Shown: positions 32,638 through 40,474, counted from the stretch's first letter. The stretch is 45,973 nt of DNA from Amphibacillus indicireducens (GCF_039539605.1 NZ_BAABDL010000112.1:1-45973), one strand, 5' to 3'. The notes: a model not told the origin generated them from the letters alone. A program made the numbers and translations.

Positions 32638-33765
32638 ATGAAGCCAATTAATTATCGACCAGCAAAGATCGAAATTGATTTATCAGCGATCAAATTAAAT
32701 ATAAAAAATCTCAAAGCAACTTTAGCAAAAGGAACGGAAGTGATCGCAGTTGTAAAAGCAAATGGCTATGGACACGGGGATGTTCAAGTTGCCAAAGCTG
32801 CGCTAGAGGCAGGCGCGACTCAATTAGCTGTTGCACTTTTAGAAGAAGCGCTCAAACTTAGACAAGCTGGGATAACCGCCCCAATTCTTGTGATGGGCTG
32901 GGTCGACCCAATATTTGCCGATGTTGCGATCGAACACGAAATTACCCTAACTGTTTTTCAATCGAGTTGGCTCGAACAATACTACGCTAACTTTGACCGA
33001 CAGAAAAAATTAGCGATCCATATCAAACTTGATTCGGGAATGGGTAGAATCGGCTTGCGTACGGAAGCTGAACTGAAAGATTTTTTAACAAAAATAGATC
33101 ATCGTCAATTAAATGTCCAAGGCGTATTTACTCACTTCTCCACTGCAGATGAGCCAGATACAGATTATTATCAACAGCAATTGAACCGCTTTGAATCAAT
33201 GCTTAAAATAGTCCGAACAGTGATTAAAACGGAGTTGTTTGTCCATATTGGTAACAGTGCAGCTGCATTAAGGCAGGCGAGTGGTTTATTTGATGCGGTT
33301 AGATTTGGAATTGGTATGTACGGCTTATATCCGTCAGCTTATATCGAAGAAAATCGCCCATTCAAATTAAAGCCTGCTTTATCATTAAAGACACAACTTT
33401 CCCACGTTAAAAAAGTTGAGGCGGGAGAAGTGATTAGTTACGGAGCAACATATCAAACAAATCAAGCTGAATGGATTGGCACAATCCCAGTCGGTTATGG
33501 AGATGGTGTTCAAAGAAAGTGGCAAGGATTAGATGTGCTGATTGATGGGAAAAGAATGCCGATTGTTGGACGAGTCTGTATGGATCAATGTATGGTTAGA
33601 CTTGATCGTGCATATCCTATTGGTACAGAAGTTACTTTTATTGGACAAGATGGAGATGAATCGATTCAATTGGAGGAAATTTCAGCTCATTTAGAAACAA
33701 TTAATTATGAAGTAGCCTGTTTATTAACTGATCGCCTACCACGTGCATATCTTGACGAAACTTGA
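32638..33765 (+). CDS. alr: Alanine racemase
   Basis: PLP enzyme that interconverts L- and D-alanine for peptidoglycan. The 375-aa product has the PLP lysine Lys40 in VVKANGYGHGD and the opposing catalytic Tyr in VISYGATYQT (about residue 265). IKLDSGMGRIGLR, VFTHFSTADEPD and RFGIGMYGLYPS are conserved barrel segments, and VGRVCMDQCMVRL carries the second-site Met/Cys region. TCTGGAGG precedes the ATG. It has its own promoter and sits upstream of the ndoAI-ndoA toxin-antitoxin pair, as in B. subtilis. Confidence 0.97.
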   Translation: MKPINYRPAKIEIDLSAIKLNIKNLKATLAKGTEVIAVVKANGYGHGDVQVAKAALEAGATQLAVALLEEALKLRQAGITAPILVMGWVDPIFADVAIEHEITLTVFQSSWLEQYYANFDRQKKLAIHIKLDSGMGRIGLRTEAELKDFLTKIDHRQLNVQGVFTHFSTADEPDTDYYQQQLNRFESMLKIVRTVIKTELFVHIGNSAAALRQASGLFDAVRFGIGMYGLYPSAYIEENRPFKLKPALSLKTQLSHVKKVEAGEVISYGATYQTNQAEWIGTIPVGYGDGVQRKWQGLDVLIDGKRMPIVGRVCMDQCMVRLDRAYPIGTEVTFIGQDGDESIQLEEISAHLETINYEVACLLTDRLPRAYLDET

Positions 33766-33888
33766 TTGAATTCGAAGTTTTTAAAAGTTTAATGAAGCAA
33801 AAAACAAGGAAAATCACCAACAAAACGATAAATGTGGAGAAAATCGTAAGTTTTTCTTGAAAATATTAAAAAAACGATTAAAAACACC

Positions 33889-33917
33889 TTTAAAACTTGG
33901 GCTAGCAATGGTATGAT
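33889..33917 (+). promoter_or_regulatory. Promoter of ndoAI-ndoA
   Basis: TTTAAA (33889-33894), 17-bp spacer and TATGAT (33912-33917). The bases TGG before the -10 give an extended -10 (TGGTATGAT). It lies about 45 bases before the antitoxin start. Confidence 0.65.
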
Positions 33918-33961
33918 AAGAGAGAATTTATCCGGCTTATTATTGTGTGGAGGTGGAGGTT

Positions 33962-34237
33962 TTGTCAAGTAGCATGAAAGAAATTATTGTGAAGTTACCT
34001 GAAAACCTGTTTGAAGAGGTGAATGGACTCTTGGTAGAAGAAGAGAAAGACTTAAATGATCTGCTGATCCAAGCGGCAAAATCTTATGTACAAGACAAAA
34101 AAGCACAACATATTCATGAATCGATGCAACGAGGATACATGGAAATGGCAAAGATTAACCTGACGATCGCTTCAGAATCTTTTTTAGCTGAAGAGGAGGC
34201 CGAAATCGCCTTAGAACGCTTAGTGAGCGGGGTGTGA
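33962..34237 (+). CDS. ndoAI: Antitoxin EndoAI (MazE-type)
   Basis: Ribbon-helix-helix antitoxin of 91 aa that neutralises the EndoA toxin and represses the operon. The N-terminal DNA-binding segment is MKEIIVKLPENLFEEVNGLL. The C-terminal segment RGYMEMAKINLTIASES with ERLVSG at the end is nearly identical to the toxin-binding tail of B. subtilis YdcD. The open frame extends to 33947, but GGAGGTGGAGG is inside that extension; TTG 33962 gives a good start, with ATG 33974 as an alternative. The toxin gene follows after 4 bases. Confidence 0.92.
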   Translation: MSSSMKEIIVKLPENLFEEVNGLLVEEEKDLNDLLIQAAKSYVQDKKAQHIHESMQRGYMEMAKINLTIASESFLAEEEAEIALERLVSGV

Positions 34238-34241
34238 TGGC

Positions 34242-34592
34242 TTGATCGTAAAAAGAGGCGAAGTATATTTCGCTGACCTATCGCCAGTTGTTGGTTCAGA
34301 GCAGGGTGGTGTTCGCCCGGTATTAGTGATTCAGAATAATATTGGTAACCGTTTTAGTCCGACAGTGATTGTCGCTGCAATTACGGCTCAAATTCAAAAA
34401 GCTAAACTACCAACACACGTTGAAATAGAAGCAGAAAAATATGGCTTCGAACGAGATTCGGTTATCCTACTCGAACAAATTCGAACAATCGATAAACAAC
34501 GATTGACTGATAAAATTACTCAACTAGACGAACAAATGATGGATAAAATTAATCAGGCATTAGAAATAAGCTTAGGCTTAACGAATATTTAA
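34242..34592 (+). CDS. ndoA: mRNA interferase toxin EndoA (MazF)
   Basis: Sequence-specific endoribonuclease that cuts mRNA (UACAU in B. subtilis) when free of its antitoxin. The 116-aa product is very close to B. subtilis EndoA: RGEVYFADLSPVVGSEQGGV, RPVLVIQNNIGNRFSPTVIV and ERDSVILLEQIRTIDKQRL are conserved, including the catalytic Arg and Thr region. The start is TTG, as in B. subtilis. It is followed by a terminator-like hairpin and then by the MITE-like insertion, which separates it from rsbR. Confidence 0.96.
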   Translation: MIVKRGEVYFADLSPVVGSEQGGVRPVLVIQNNIGNRFSPTVIVAAITAQIQKAKLPTHVEIEAEKYGFERDSVILLEQIRTIDKQRLTDKITQLDEQMMDKINQALEISLGLTNI

Positions 34593-34609
34593 GATCAACA
34601 AAAATAATA

Positions 34610-34641
34610 AAGCGCTTGTCATCAAAAGAGGACAAGGGCTT
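34610..34641 (+). terminator. Terminator-like hairpin after ndoA
   Basis: AAGCGCTTGTC (34610-34620) and GACAAGGGCTT (34631-34641) form an 11-bp stem with one mismatch, followed by TTCGTTATAT. Confidence 0.7.
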
Positions 34642-34833
34642 TTCGTTATATCTAGATAACTCAACTTTCGTAGATCAAAATGTGCAAGTAAACCTTGGTA
34701 TGGTAAGATAGGTGAGCTATTCATTGTCCACATTGCCCTTACTTGTACACGTGGGAAATTTAACTGTAGATCCATAGTTTGAGCGTTTATTCGTTCCGAA
34801 AAGCAACAGGTTCGCTTTTCGCGGTGATGGAGG

Positions 34834-34848
34834 CCTACAGGACGTAGG
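34834..34848. repeat. Small hairpin inside the MITE-like element
   Basis: CCTAC (34834-34838) and GTAGG (34844-34848) with a 5-base loop. It lies directly before the nested GCAGGC/GCCTGC hairpin. Confidence 0.5.
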
Positions 34849-34852
34849 TCAT

Positions 34853-34889
34853 GCAGGCGTTGCCACATGATGTGGCGCACTTAGCCTGC
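34853..34889. repeat. Nested palindromic hairpin inside the MITE-like element
   Basis: Outer arms GCAGGC (34853-34858) and GCCTGC (34884-34889) enclose an inner perfect palindrome GCCACAT-G-ATGTGGC (34862-34876). The composition is much richer in G and C than the flanking genes. Confidence 0.65.
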
Positions 34890-34897
34890 CTTCCTTA

Positions 34898-34926
34898 ACT
34901 TTTGTAGCAAAAACCGCTACAAAAGT
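34898..34926. repeat. 11-bp perfect stem-loop inside the MITE-like element
   Basis: ACTTTTGTAGC (34898-34908) and GCTACAAAAGT (34916-34926) with a 7-base loop. The left arm resembles the terminal inverted repeat, so it could mark an internal end of an older element. Confidence 0.7.
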
Positions 34927-35139
34927 GGATCTTCAGCTCATCCTATTCCCGCAGAAGTCTCACCTATTGCTTATCTCCACTTAGAGTTGCTGTCGCTAGT
35001 TTAACTAATAAGTTTATTAAGTTGGAAAGTGTAAAGAAAATAAATTGTGTCAATTTCCATAGTACAAAATCATGATCAAAACACGAATCTTTACAAACAA
35101 GATAATAAAGACCACACGTAAATAAGAAAGTAAAATCAA

Positions 35140-35270
35140 GTGATTGGAACGGCGGGTGGCGACTCCAGTGGGAAAAGCGCGAGTCCGAAAATCCTTATTG
35201 CGACACGGCAGTGGAGCAATAAAAGTTGAGGCCGTGCCCACGGAACGCGTCCACCCAGAGTGGAAATCAC
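35140..35270. repeat. Dispersed-type structured repeat inside the MITE-like element
   Basis: GTGATT (35140-35145) pairs with AATCAC (35265-35270), and GGGTGG (35154-35159) with CCACCC (35251-35256), giving a large fold of about 130 bases. The sequence looks clearly more GC-rich than its surroundings and has the look of the intergenic repeats scattered in Bacillaceae genomes. It has no coding potential. Confidence 0.55.
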
Positions 35271-35508
35271 GGGTCTAGCACCAACAAAATTATTCGTGTT
35301 TTTTCCTCAAGTAAGTCATTAAGTCAAGTACTATACTGAAAAGCAATGTCACCCTTAATCAATCTAAGCACAACCTAAAAATGTAACTGCGAAAGTTGAG
35401 TAGATAAAATGTATCAAATTGACGTGTAAAGATAGTTTTTAGGGGAATTTAGTGTTAAATTAAATATAATATCGAAATCGATTACAACTAAAAATGAAGG
35501 TGGTTATA

Positions 35509-36381
35509 ATGTTGCCAAAGCGTGTAAATCAAATCATCATTAATAATAGCGATATTATTATTAAAAACTGGTTAAAAGCTGTCTCGGAAAAAAATAAAGA
35601 TGAGTATACATCAACCATTTCTGAGGAAATGCTTCAGAGCACGAACAGAGAGTTTGTAAACGTCATCTTTAAAAGTCTACATGAAGATCACTTGACAACT
35701 GATATCGAAGATTTCTCAGAGAGACTTGTTCATTTAGGGTGGCCGTTGTCTTACTTAACAGATGGATTAACAACTTTCCGTCGGGTTGTATTTGATTTTA
35801 TTTTGAGTCAGAATGAAAAAATTGAAACTGATTTTTTCTCAGTTATCTTGGACAAAGTGAATGGCTGGGTCGATCCAATTATTACAAGGCTTGTTAACGA
35901 GTACTCAGGAAATTGGGAACATACAGTGTCGTTACAACGTGTTGCATTACAAGAATTATCTGCACCACTCATTCCTGTGATGCGAAACATTACGATCATG
36001 CCTTTAATCGGCACAATTGATACTGAGCGGGCAAAGCTGATCATGGAGAACTTACTTCAAGGTGTGATTAAGCACAATGCAGAAGTTGTTCTGATCGATA
36101 TCACTGGTGTACCTGTAGTTGATACAATGGTTGCTCATCACTTGATTCAAGCAGCTGAAGCGGTGCGATTAATTGGAGCGAACTGTATCTTGGTTGGGAT
36201 CAGACCGGAAATTGCTCAAACAATTGTTAATTTGGGGATTGATCTAACGCGATTCCCAACACGCTCATCATTAAGAAAAGGTTTTGAAACAGCTTTAGAA
36301 ATGACAGGTCGAAAAATTATTAGAGAAAATAAGAAAAAAGAAATAATCGAAGATATTATGAAATCAATCGAAAAGGAGTGA
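35509..36381 (+). CDS. rsbR: Stressosome sensor/scaffold protein RsbR
   Basis: Stressosome component that senses environmental stress and, with RsbS, holds RsbT. The 290-aa protein has a non-heme-globin-like N-terminal domain (about 1-140) and a C-terminal STAS domain (about 150-270). The two phosphorylatable threonines of RsbR correspond to the Thr in DITGVPVVDTMVA and the Thr in GIRPEIAQT. GAAGGTGG precedes ATG 35509; the frame opens earlier at 35494, but that would cover the ribosome binding site. First gene of the rsb operon, with the rsbS start 4 bases after its stop. Only one RsbR paralogue is in this window. Confidence 0.95.
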   Translation: MLPKRVNQIIINNSDIIIKNWLKAVSEKNKDEYTSTISEEMLQSTNREFVNVIFKSLHEDHLTTDIEDFSERLVHLGWPLSYLTDGLTTFRRVVFDFILSQNEKIETDFFSVILDKVNGWVDPIITRLVNEYSGNWEHTVSLQRVALQELSAPLIPVMRNITIMPLIGTIDTERAKLIMENLLQGVIKHNAEVVLIDITGVPVVDTMVAHHLIQAAEAVRLIGANCILVGIRPEIAQTIVNLGIDLTRFPTRSSLRKGFETALEMTGRKIIRENKKKEIIEDIMKSIEKE

Positions 36382-36385
36382 TCGC

Positions 36386-36742
36386 TTGCGTATTCCAATT
36401 TTGAAATTACAGAATTATCTACTTATTTCAATCCAAGTTGATTTAGATGATCAAACCGCTATTGAATTTCAAGAAGATTTATTGAGCCAAATTTACAAAA
36501 GTGGTGCGAAAGGTGTTGTGATTGATTTAACTTCAGTCGACATCATTGATTCCTTTATTGCGAAAGTTTTAGGTGATGTCGTGACAATGTCAGATCTAAT
36601 GGGGGCAAAAGTGGTTTTAACTGGGATTCAACCTGCGGTGGCTATGACGCTACTTGAATTAGGCATCCATATGCAAGAAGTTCAAACAGCGTTGAATCTA
36701 GAGCAAGGCTTGATTAAACTTCGCCAGGAATTGGAGGGGTAA
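36386..36742 (+). CDS. rsbS: Stressosome STAS protein RsbS
   Basis: Single-STAS-domain protein of 118 aa that, together with RsbR, sequesters the kinase RsbT. The phosphorylation site is the Ser in DLTSVDIIDSFIAKVLGD, equivalent to Ser59 of B. subtilis RsbS. The start is TTG, with AAAAGGAG about ten bases upstream. GAGG before its stop serves as ribosome binding site of rsbT, which begins 2 bases downstream, so the pair is translationally linked. Confidence 0.95.
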   Translation: MRIPILKLQNYLLISIQVDLDDQTAIEFQEDLLSQIYKSGAKGVVIDLTSVDIIDSFIAKVLGDVVTMSDLMGAKVVLTGIQPAVAMTLLELGIHMQEVQTALNLEQGLIKLRQELEG

Positions 36743-36744
36743 TA

Positions 36745-37143
36745 ATGGAAATCAAACCTTGTGTAAATATACGACAAGAAATTGATATTGTCGGTGCACG
36801 TCAACTTGGCAGGCAATATGCTAAGGAATTGGGTTTCAGTACGGTTGATCAGGCGCGAATTGCTACGGCAATATCAGAATTAACTCGAAATATTTATTTG
36901 TATGCTGATGCAGGGAAAATTTCTTTTGAAGTGATTGATCAAATTAATCGAAAAGGCTTAAAGATCATTGCGACTGACAATGGACCGGGGATTCCAGATA
37001 TTAGTCAGGTTATGCAAGATGGCTATTCAACATCAGGAGGGCTTGGTGCTGGTTTGCCTGGAGTTAAGCGCCTAATGGATCAATTTGATATTCAATCAAA
37101 CGGAGATGGGACGAGAATTGATACAATAAAATGGGTTAGATAA
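36745..37143 (+). CDS. rsbT: Serine/threonine kinase and RsbU activator RsbT
   Basis: Kinase of 132 aa with a GHKL ATP-binding fold. On stress it phosphorylates RsbR and RsbS, leaves the stressosome and activates the phosphatase RsbU. ATP-site motifs are ISELTRNIYLYA (N box), ATDNGPGIPD (G1) and STSGGLGAGLPGVKRLMD (G2 with the ATP lid). The length equals B. subtilis RsbT (133 aa). It lies between rsbS and rsbU with almost no spacing. Confidence 0.96.
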   Translation: MEIKPCVNIRQEIDIVGARQLGRQYAKELGFSTVDQARIATAISELTRNIYLYADAGKISFEVIDQINRKGLKIIATDNGPGIPDISQVMQDGYSTSGGLGAGLPGVKRLMDQFDIQSNGDGTRIDTIKWVR

Positions 37144-37160
37144 TGGGGTGGAGTGCTGAG

Positions 37161-38171
37161 ATGAAGACAACTAATTTAGATTTAAATAGCTATCGACAAT
37201 TATTAAAAGAATATTTATTAACAAATGATGAAACCGCCCTTTATCAAGCTGAACAATTTAGCCGATTATCGGTAAAGCATAATGTACCACCAGAAGAAAT
37301 GATTCAGATTCATATCGAGGCACTTCAGGATTTGTATCCTGAACTCCCTCGAGAAATTAATGATTCATTAAACTTCTTGCTAGAAGCGATGATTTCATAT
37401 GGACTTGCTTTACAAGAGAATCAATTTTTACGAGAAAAGCAATCTGAGCTAGAATCAGAGATTTCAGTTGCAGCTAATATGCAAAAAACGTTATTATCAA
37501 CGGTAAAACCAGAAGTTAAAGGTTTAGATATTGGTGCGATCAGTGTGCCAGCAAGCACAATGAATGGTGATTACTATCACTTTGTCACAAATAAGGAAAA
37601 TCACTTAGGTATTGCACTTGCAGATGTAATCGGCAAAGGGATACCAGCCGCTTTAGCGATGTCGATGATTAAATATTCAATGGATAGTTTTCCGGAAAGT
37701 CAACAGCAACCAAAAGCGATTTTAGAAAATTTAAATCGTGTTGTTGAAAGAAACGTTGATCCAAGCATGTTTATTACAATGTTTTACGGTCTATATAACC
37801 CTGAAAATGAAACTTTTGCGTATGCATCAGCAGGTCATGAACCTTGTTTTTACTATCATGCAAGCCGTAATGAATTTGAAGAAATCTATGCGCCAGGACT
37901 TGTTCTGGGGGTAAACAACGATACTAATTATCAACAATTTGTTCGCAAAATTGAAAAAGATGATTGTTTAATTTTATTAACAGACGGCGTGACAGAGTGT
38001 CGCCTTGGTGAACATTTCATAGAAGGTAAACAAATTTTACAAGTGATTGAAAGCTTTATACACCTACCGGCACAAGAAGCTGTCGAAAAAGTATTTTGTT
38101 ACTTTGAAAAACTTCAAGACTTTCAATTGCGTGATGATTTTACCTTAATCATTATTAAAAAAGAAGTTTAA
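37161..38171 (+). CDS. rsbU: PP2C-type phosphatase RsbU
   Basis: Environmental-stress phosphatase that dephosphorylates RsbV-P, freeing SigB. The 336-aa product has an N-terminal RsbT-binding helical domain (1-85) and a PP2C/SpoIIE domain (about 115-335) with GDYYHFV, ALADVIGKGIPAALAMSMIK, YASAGHEPCFYY and LLTDGVTECRLGE, including the metal-binding Asp residues. An in-frame ATG at 37143 overlaps the rsbT stop. However, GGGGTGGAG precedes ATG 37161, and the alignment with B. subtilis RsbU begins exactly there, so I use 37161. A SigB promoter overlaps its stop codon. Confidence 0.96.
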   Translation: MKTTNLDLNSYRQLLKEYLLTNDETALYQAEQFSRLSVKHNVPPEEMIQIHIEALQDLYPELPREINDSLNFLLEAMISYGLALQENQFLREKQSELESEISVAANMQKTLLSTVKPEVKGLDIGAISVPASTMNGDYYHFVTNKENHLGIALADVIGKGIPAALAMSMIKYSMDSFPESQQQPKAILENLNRVVERNVDPSMFITMFYGLYNPENETFAYASAGHEPCFYYHASRNEFEEIYAPGLVLGVNNDTNYQQFVRKIEKDDCLILLTDGVTECRLGEHFIEGKQILQVIESFIHLPAQEAVEKVFCYFEKLQDFQLRDDFTLIIIKKEV

Positions 38172-38190
38172 TTAAAAGTAATAAGGGAAA
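38166..38190 (+). promoter_or_regulatory. SigB promoter upstream of rsbV
   Basis: GTTTAA (38166-38171), 13-bp spacer and GGGAAA (38185-38190). The -35 is perfect and includes the rsbU stop codon. It lies 40 bases before rsbV, the same place as the autoregulatory SigB promoter of B. subtilis. Confidence 0.8.
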
Positions 38191-38229
38191 TACATAATTT
38201 AATTAGACAGTCAGAAGGGAAGAGGGTTA

Positions 38230-38565
38230 ATGGATATTAATTTAGATGTTGAGCTTATTGAAGAGGAAACGGTAAAAAGACTTGTCCTTTCAGGAGAAAT
38301 TGATGCGTATACTGCACCGAAATTAAAAGAAGCTTTATTACCACTTACAAAGCAAGCAAATGTAGAAGTGATCGTTGATTTAGAGAATGTGAAATATATG
38401 GACAGTACGGGATTAGGTGTTTTTATTAGTGCATTAAAATCATCTAAAGAATACTCGTCATCATTTAAGTTAGTGAATCTCCAAGAACGAGTTGAGCGAC
38501 TGTTTAAAATTACGAGTTTGGATAATATAATTTCAATTGAAAACACAGTACGGGGTGGAAATTAA
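38230..38565 (+). CDS. rsbV: Anti-anti-sigma factor RsbV
   Basis: STAS-domain protein of 111 aa that binds RsbW and releases SigB when unphosphorylated. The regulatory Ser is in YMDSTGLGVFISALK, the classical phosphorylation motif; LSGEIDAYTAPKLKEALL is the conserved strand/helix start. GAAGAGGG precedes the ATG. Its stop overlaps the rsbW start by one base, and a SigB promoter lies directly upstream, so rsbV-rsbW-sigB-rsbX can be transcribed as a shorter, SigB-driven unit. Confidence 0.96.
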   Translation: MDINLDVELIEEETVKRLVLSGEIDAYTAPKLKEALLPLTKQANVEVIVDLENVKYMDSTGLGVFISALKSSKEYSSSFKLVNLQERVERLFKITSLDNIISIENTVRGGN

Positions 38566-39038
38566 TGAGAGATTTTGATTTTATTGAAATGAGGTTACCG
38601 GCAAAATCAGAATATGTTGGCGTCGTTCGATTAAGTGTGTCAGGTATTGCAAACCGAATGGGCTTTTCATATGAAGAAATAGAAGATTTAAAAGTTGCGA
38701 TTTCAGAAGCGATGACGAATGCGACGACACATGCGTATGACCTAGATGAAGAAGGTGAAGTTACAATTGGCTTTGGTGTCTATCCTGATCGTCTGGAAGT
38801 CATGGTTGCAGACCGTGGAGGAAGTTTTGATTTAGAGGAAGTGAAAAAACACATCGGTCCTTATCAACAAAACGAAAAAATTGAGAACCTTAGAGAAGGC
38901 GGCTTTGGACTCTTCTTAATTGATGCCTTAATGGATAAAGTTCAAATTAGTAATAATTACGGTGTGATTGTCTTAATGACTAAGCAACTTCCAACAAATG
39001 AGGTGGAAATAGATGACCAAATCTCAACCACACAATAA
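38565..39038 (+). CDS. rsbW: Anti-sigma factor and kinase RsbW
   Basis: Anti-SigB protein of 157 aa that holds SigB inactive and phosphorylates RsbV. The GHKL fold shows VAISEAMTNATTHAYD (N box), VADRGGSFDLEE (G1 region) and LREGGFGLFLIDALMD (G2). The ATG is preceded by ACGGGGTGG. The last 26 bases overlap the start of sigB, coupling anti-sigma and sigma synthesis. Confidence 0.96.
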   Translation: MRDFDFIEMRLPAKSEYVGVVRLSVSGIANRMGFSYEEIEDLKVAISEAMTNATTHAYDLDEEGEVTIGFGVYPDRLEVMVADRGGSFDLEEVKKHIGPYQQNEKIENLREGGFGLFLIDALMDKVQISNNYGVIVLMTKQLPTNEVEIDDQISTTQ

Positions 39039-39801
39039 TCGTGAGGATGAGGTTTACCAATGGATTGAGTACCTTCAAGAAAACCCAAAAGATGAAGAAA
39101 TACAAGAAAAAATCGTCTTAACCTATCAAAATCTTGTTCGTTCAATTGCTAGAAAATATGCTAGAAACAACTCTATCCATGAAGACTTAGTACAGGTAGG
39201 GATGTTAGGGTTATTGGCGGCTATCAGAAGGTATGATTCATCTCTAGGTAAATCTTTTGAATCATTTGCGATTCCTACTATTATTGGAGAAATTAAACGA
39301 TTTATTCGCGATAAAACGTGGAGTGTCCATGTACCACGTCGAATTAAAGAACTCGGTCCAAAAATTAAACGGGCAACAGAAGAGTTGACGATTCTAAATC
39401 AACGCTCACCATCAGTTGCAGACATCGCTAACTATTTAGAGGTTACAGAAGAAGAAGTGCTAGAGACGATGGAAATGGGTCAAAGTTATAAAGCGCTATC
39501 CGTTGATAAGAAAATTGAGGCTAATTCAGATGGCAGTACTGTTTCAATCCTAGATTTAATTGGTGATCAAGATGATCGTTTTGAAAAAACGGATCTACGC
39601 TTGCTATTAGAAAAGGTTTTGCCAATTTTATCGGAACGCGAACAGAAAATTCTCCAGTACACTTATTTTGAAAATATGAGCCAGAAAGAAGCAGGAGAAC
39701 GACTAGATATTTCTCAAATGCACGTATCAAGGATTCAACGTCGAGCACTGTTAAAACTTAGAGAGGCTTTACAAGCTGATGGAATAGGTGTTACCGACTA
39801 A
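39013..39801 (+). CDS. sigB: General stress sigma factor SigB
   Basis: RNA polymerase sigma factor of 262 aa controlling the general stress regulon. Region 2 reads LVRSIARKYARNNSIHEDLV, QVGMLGLLAAIRRYDSSLGK and SFESFAIPTIIGEIKRFIRD, followed by KTWSVHVPRRIKELGP. Region 3 contains RSPSVADIANYLEVTEEEV. Region 4 contains LSEREQKILQYTYFENMSQK and the helix-turn-helix ERLDISQMHVSRIQRRALLK. GAGGTGG precedes the ATG, which lies within the end of rsbW. SigB-type promoters are seen at rsbV (autoregulation) and, in this window, at the glutaredoxin-like gene and ehuB. Confidence 0.97.
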   Translation: MTKSQPHNNREDEVYQWIEYLQENPKDEEIQEKIVLTYQNLVRSIARKYARNNSIHEDLVQVGMLGLLAAIRRYDSSLGKSFESFAIPTIIGEIKRFIRDKTWSVHVPRRIKELGPKIKRATEELTILNQRSPSVADIANYLEVTEEEVLETMEMGQSYKALSVDKKIEANSDGSTVSILDLIGDQDDRFEKTDLRLLLEKVLPILSEREQKILQYTYFENMSQKEAGERLDISQMHVSRIQRRALLKLREALQADGIGVTD

Positions 39802-40394
39802 TGAGTATGTACAATCGAGTTGATGTGTCTGTTTATCAAAAGGTGAAACAGGGCAATGTTGTTTGTGGAGATAGTTATTATTACTATCAAGATGAGAATC
39901 ATTTTTTGTGTGTCGTCGTCGATGGTCTTGGTAGTGGATTTTTTGCCCATGAATCATCACAAGCTGTTGTTGATGTGATTAAATCAGATCCGCTTAGACC
40001 AACAACGGAGATCATTGAATTGAGTAACCGAAGGCTGACTGGTAAGCGAGGCGTTGTATTAGGTATGCTTCGACTTGATCTAAAGACATTGCAGTTTACT
40101 TATTCTTCAATAGGTAATATTGGTTTAATGACAATTACATCTGAAGGGATTAAAAAGCGCAATATCCCGATGTCAGGTTATTTAGGTGGTTATCCAAGAC
40201 AAGCGAAAGTTGTCTCAGGTGTATTTACGAGCAATACAATATTTGTGATGTTTTCAGATGGTGTGCAATCAAATGAATTAACACATCATTTATTTAGAGA
40301 GAGCAGCGCTGAAGCAGTTACGGATGCATTTCGGTTCCACATGGATCAATCGCGTGATGATGATACTACCCTAGCCGTGATTAAATATAATTAA
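39801..40394 (+). CDS. rsbX: PP2C-type phosphatase RsbX
   Basis: Feedback phosphatase of 197 aa that dephosphorylates RsbS and RsbR and resets the stressosome. The PP2C/SpoIIE fold shows VVCGDSYYYY, LCVVVDGLGSGFFAHESSQA, VMFSDGVQSNEL and SRDDDTTLAVIKY with the metal-binding Asp residues. The start overlaps the sigB stop by one base. It ends the operon at a very strong terminator. Length and order match B. subtilis. Confidence 0.95.
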   Translation: MSMYNRVDVSVYQKVKQGNVVCGDSYYYYQDENHFLCVVVDGLGSGFFAHESSQAVVDVIKSDPLRPTTEIIELSNRRLTGKRGVVLGMLRLDLKTLQFTYSSIGNIGLMTITSEGIKKRNIPMSGYLGGYPRQAKVVSGVFTSNTIFVMFSDGVQSNELTHHLFRESSAEAVTDAFRFHMDQSRDDDTTLAVIKYN

Positions 40395-40429
40395 AGCTCT
40401 ATGATAATGCGACTTATCATAGAGCTTTT
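40393..40429 (+). terminator. Rho-independent terminator of the rsb-sigB operon
   Basis: AAAGCTCTATGATAA (40393-40407) and TTATCATAGAGCTTT (40414-40428) form a perfect 15-bp stem with a 6-base loop and a T-rich tail. The rsbX stop codon is in the left arm. Confidence 0.93.
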
Positions 40430-40474
40430 GTGTTTTATTTGGTAAAATGAGTTGAAGAGATTGGAGGAACGAGA

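Larger units (their letters stand above)
34653..35407. mobile_element. MITE-like element with terminal inverted repeats and 7-bp target duplication
   Basis: The element proper is 34660-35400 (741 bp). The left end CTCAACTTTCGTAG (34660-34673) and right end CTGCGAAAGTTGAG (35387-35400) are inverted repeats matching at 13 of 14 bases. They are flanked by identical direct repeats TAGATAA (34653-34659 and 35401-35407), as left by transposition. No transposase frame is present. The inside contains several nested hairpins and partial copies of the end sequence (CTTAACTTTTGTAG 34895-34908 and AAAGTTGAG 35222-35230), suggesting a composite or nested origin. Confidence 0.75.
34593..35508. other. ndoA-rsbR intergenic region
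   Basis: This is the longest gene-free stretch in the window, about 915 bases. It holds the ndoA terminator, the MITE-like element with its target duplications (34653-35407), and then about 100 bases before rsbR. The last part includes a TATAAT hexamer at 35465-35470 and a weak SigB-like pair (GTGTAA 35424-35429, 12-bp spacer, GGGGAA 35442-35447). Small open frames on the minus strand (34578-34880, 35050-35241) lack start signals and follow the repeat sequence. Confidence 0.7.

Noticed and set aside
34578..34880. 100-codon minus-strand open frame in the MITE-like region
   Set aside because: It runs through inverted repeats and the ndoA terminator; its translation reflects the repeat sequence and no transposase motif is present.
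35050..35241. 63-codon minus-strand open frame in the MITE-like region
   Set aside because: No ribosome binding site; it covers half of a structured repeat.
35424..35447. SigB-like promoter before rsbR (GTGTAA-12-GGGGAA)
   Set aside because: Too many mismatches in the -10 and a short spacer; too weak to list as a promoter feature.
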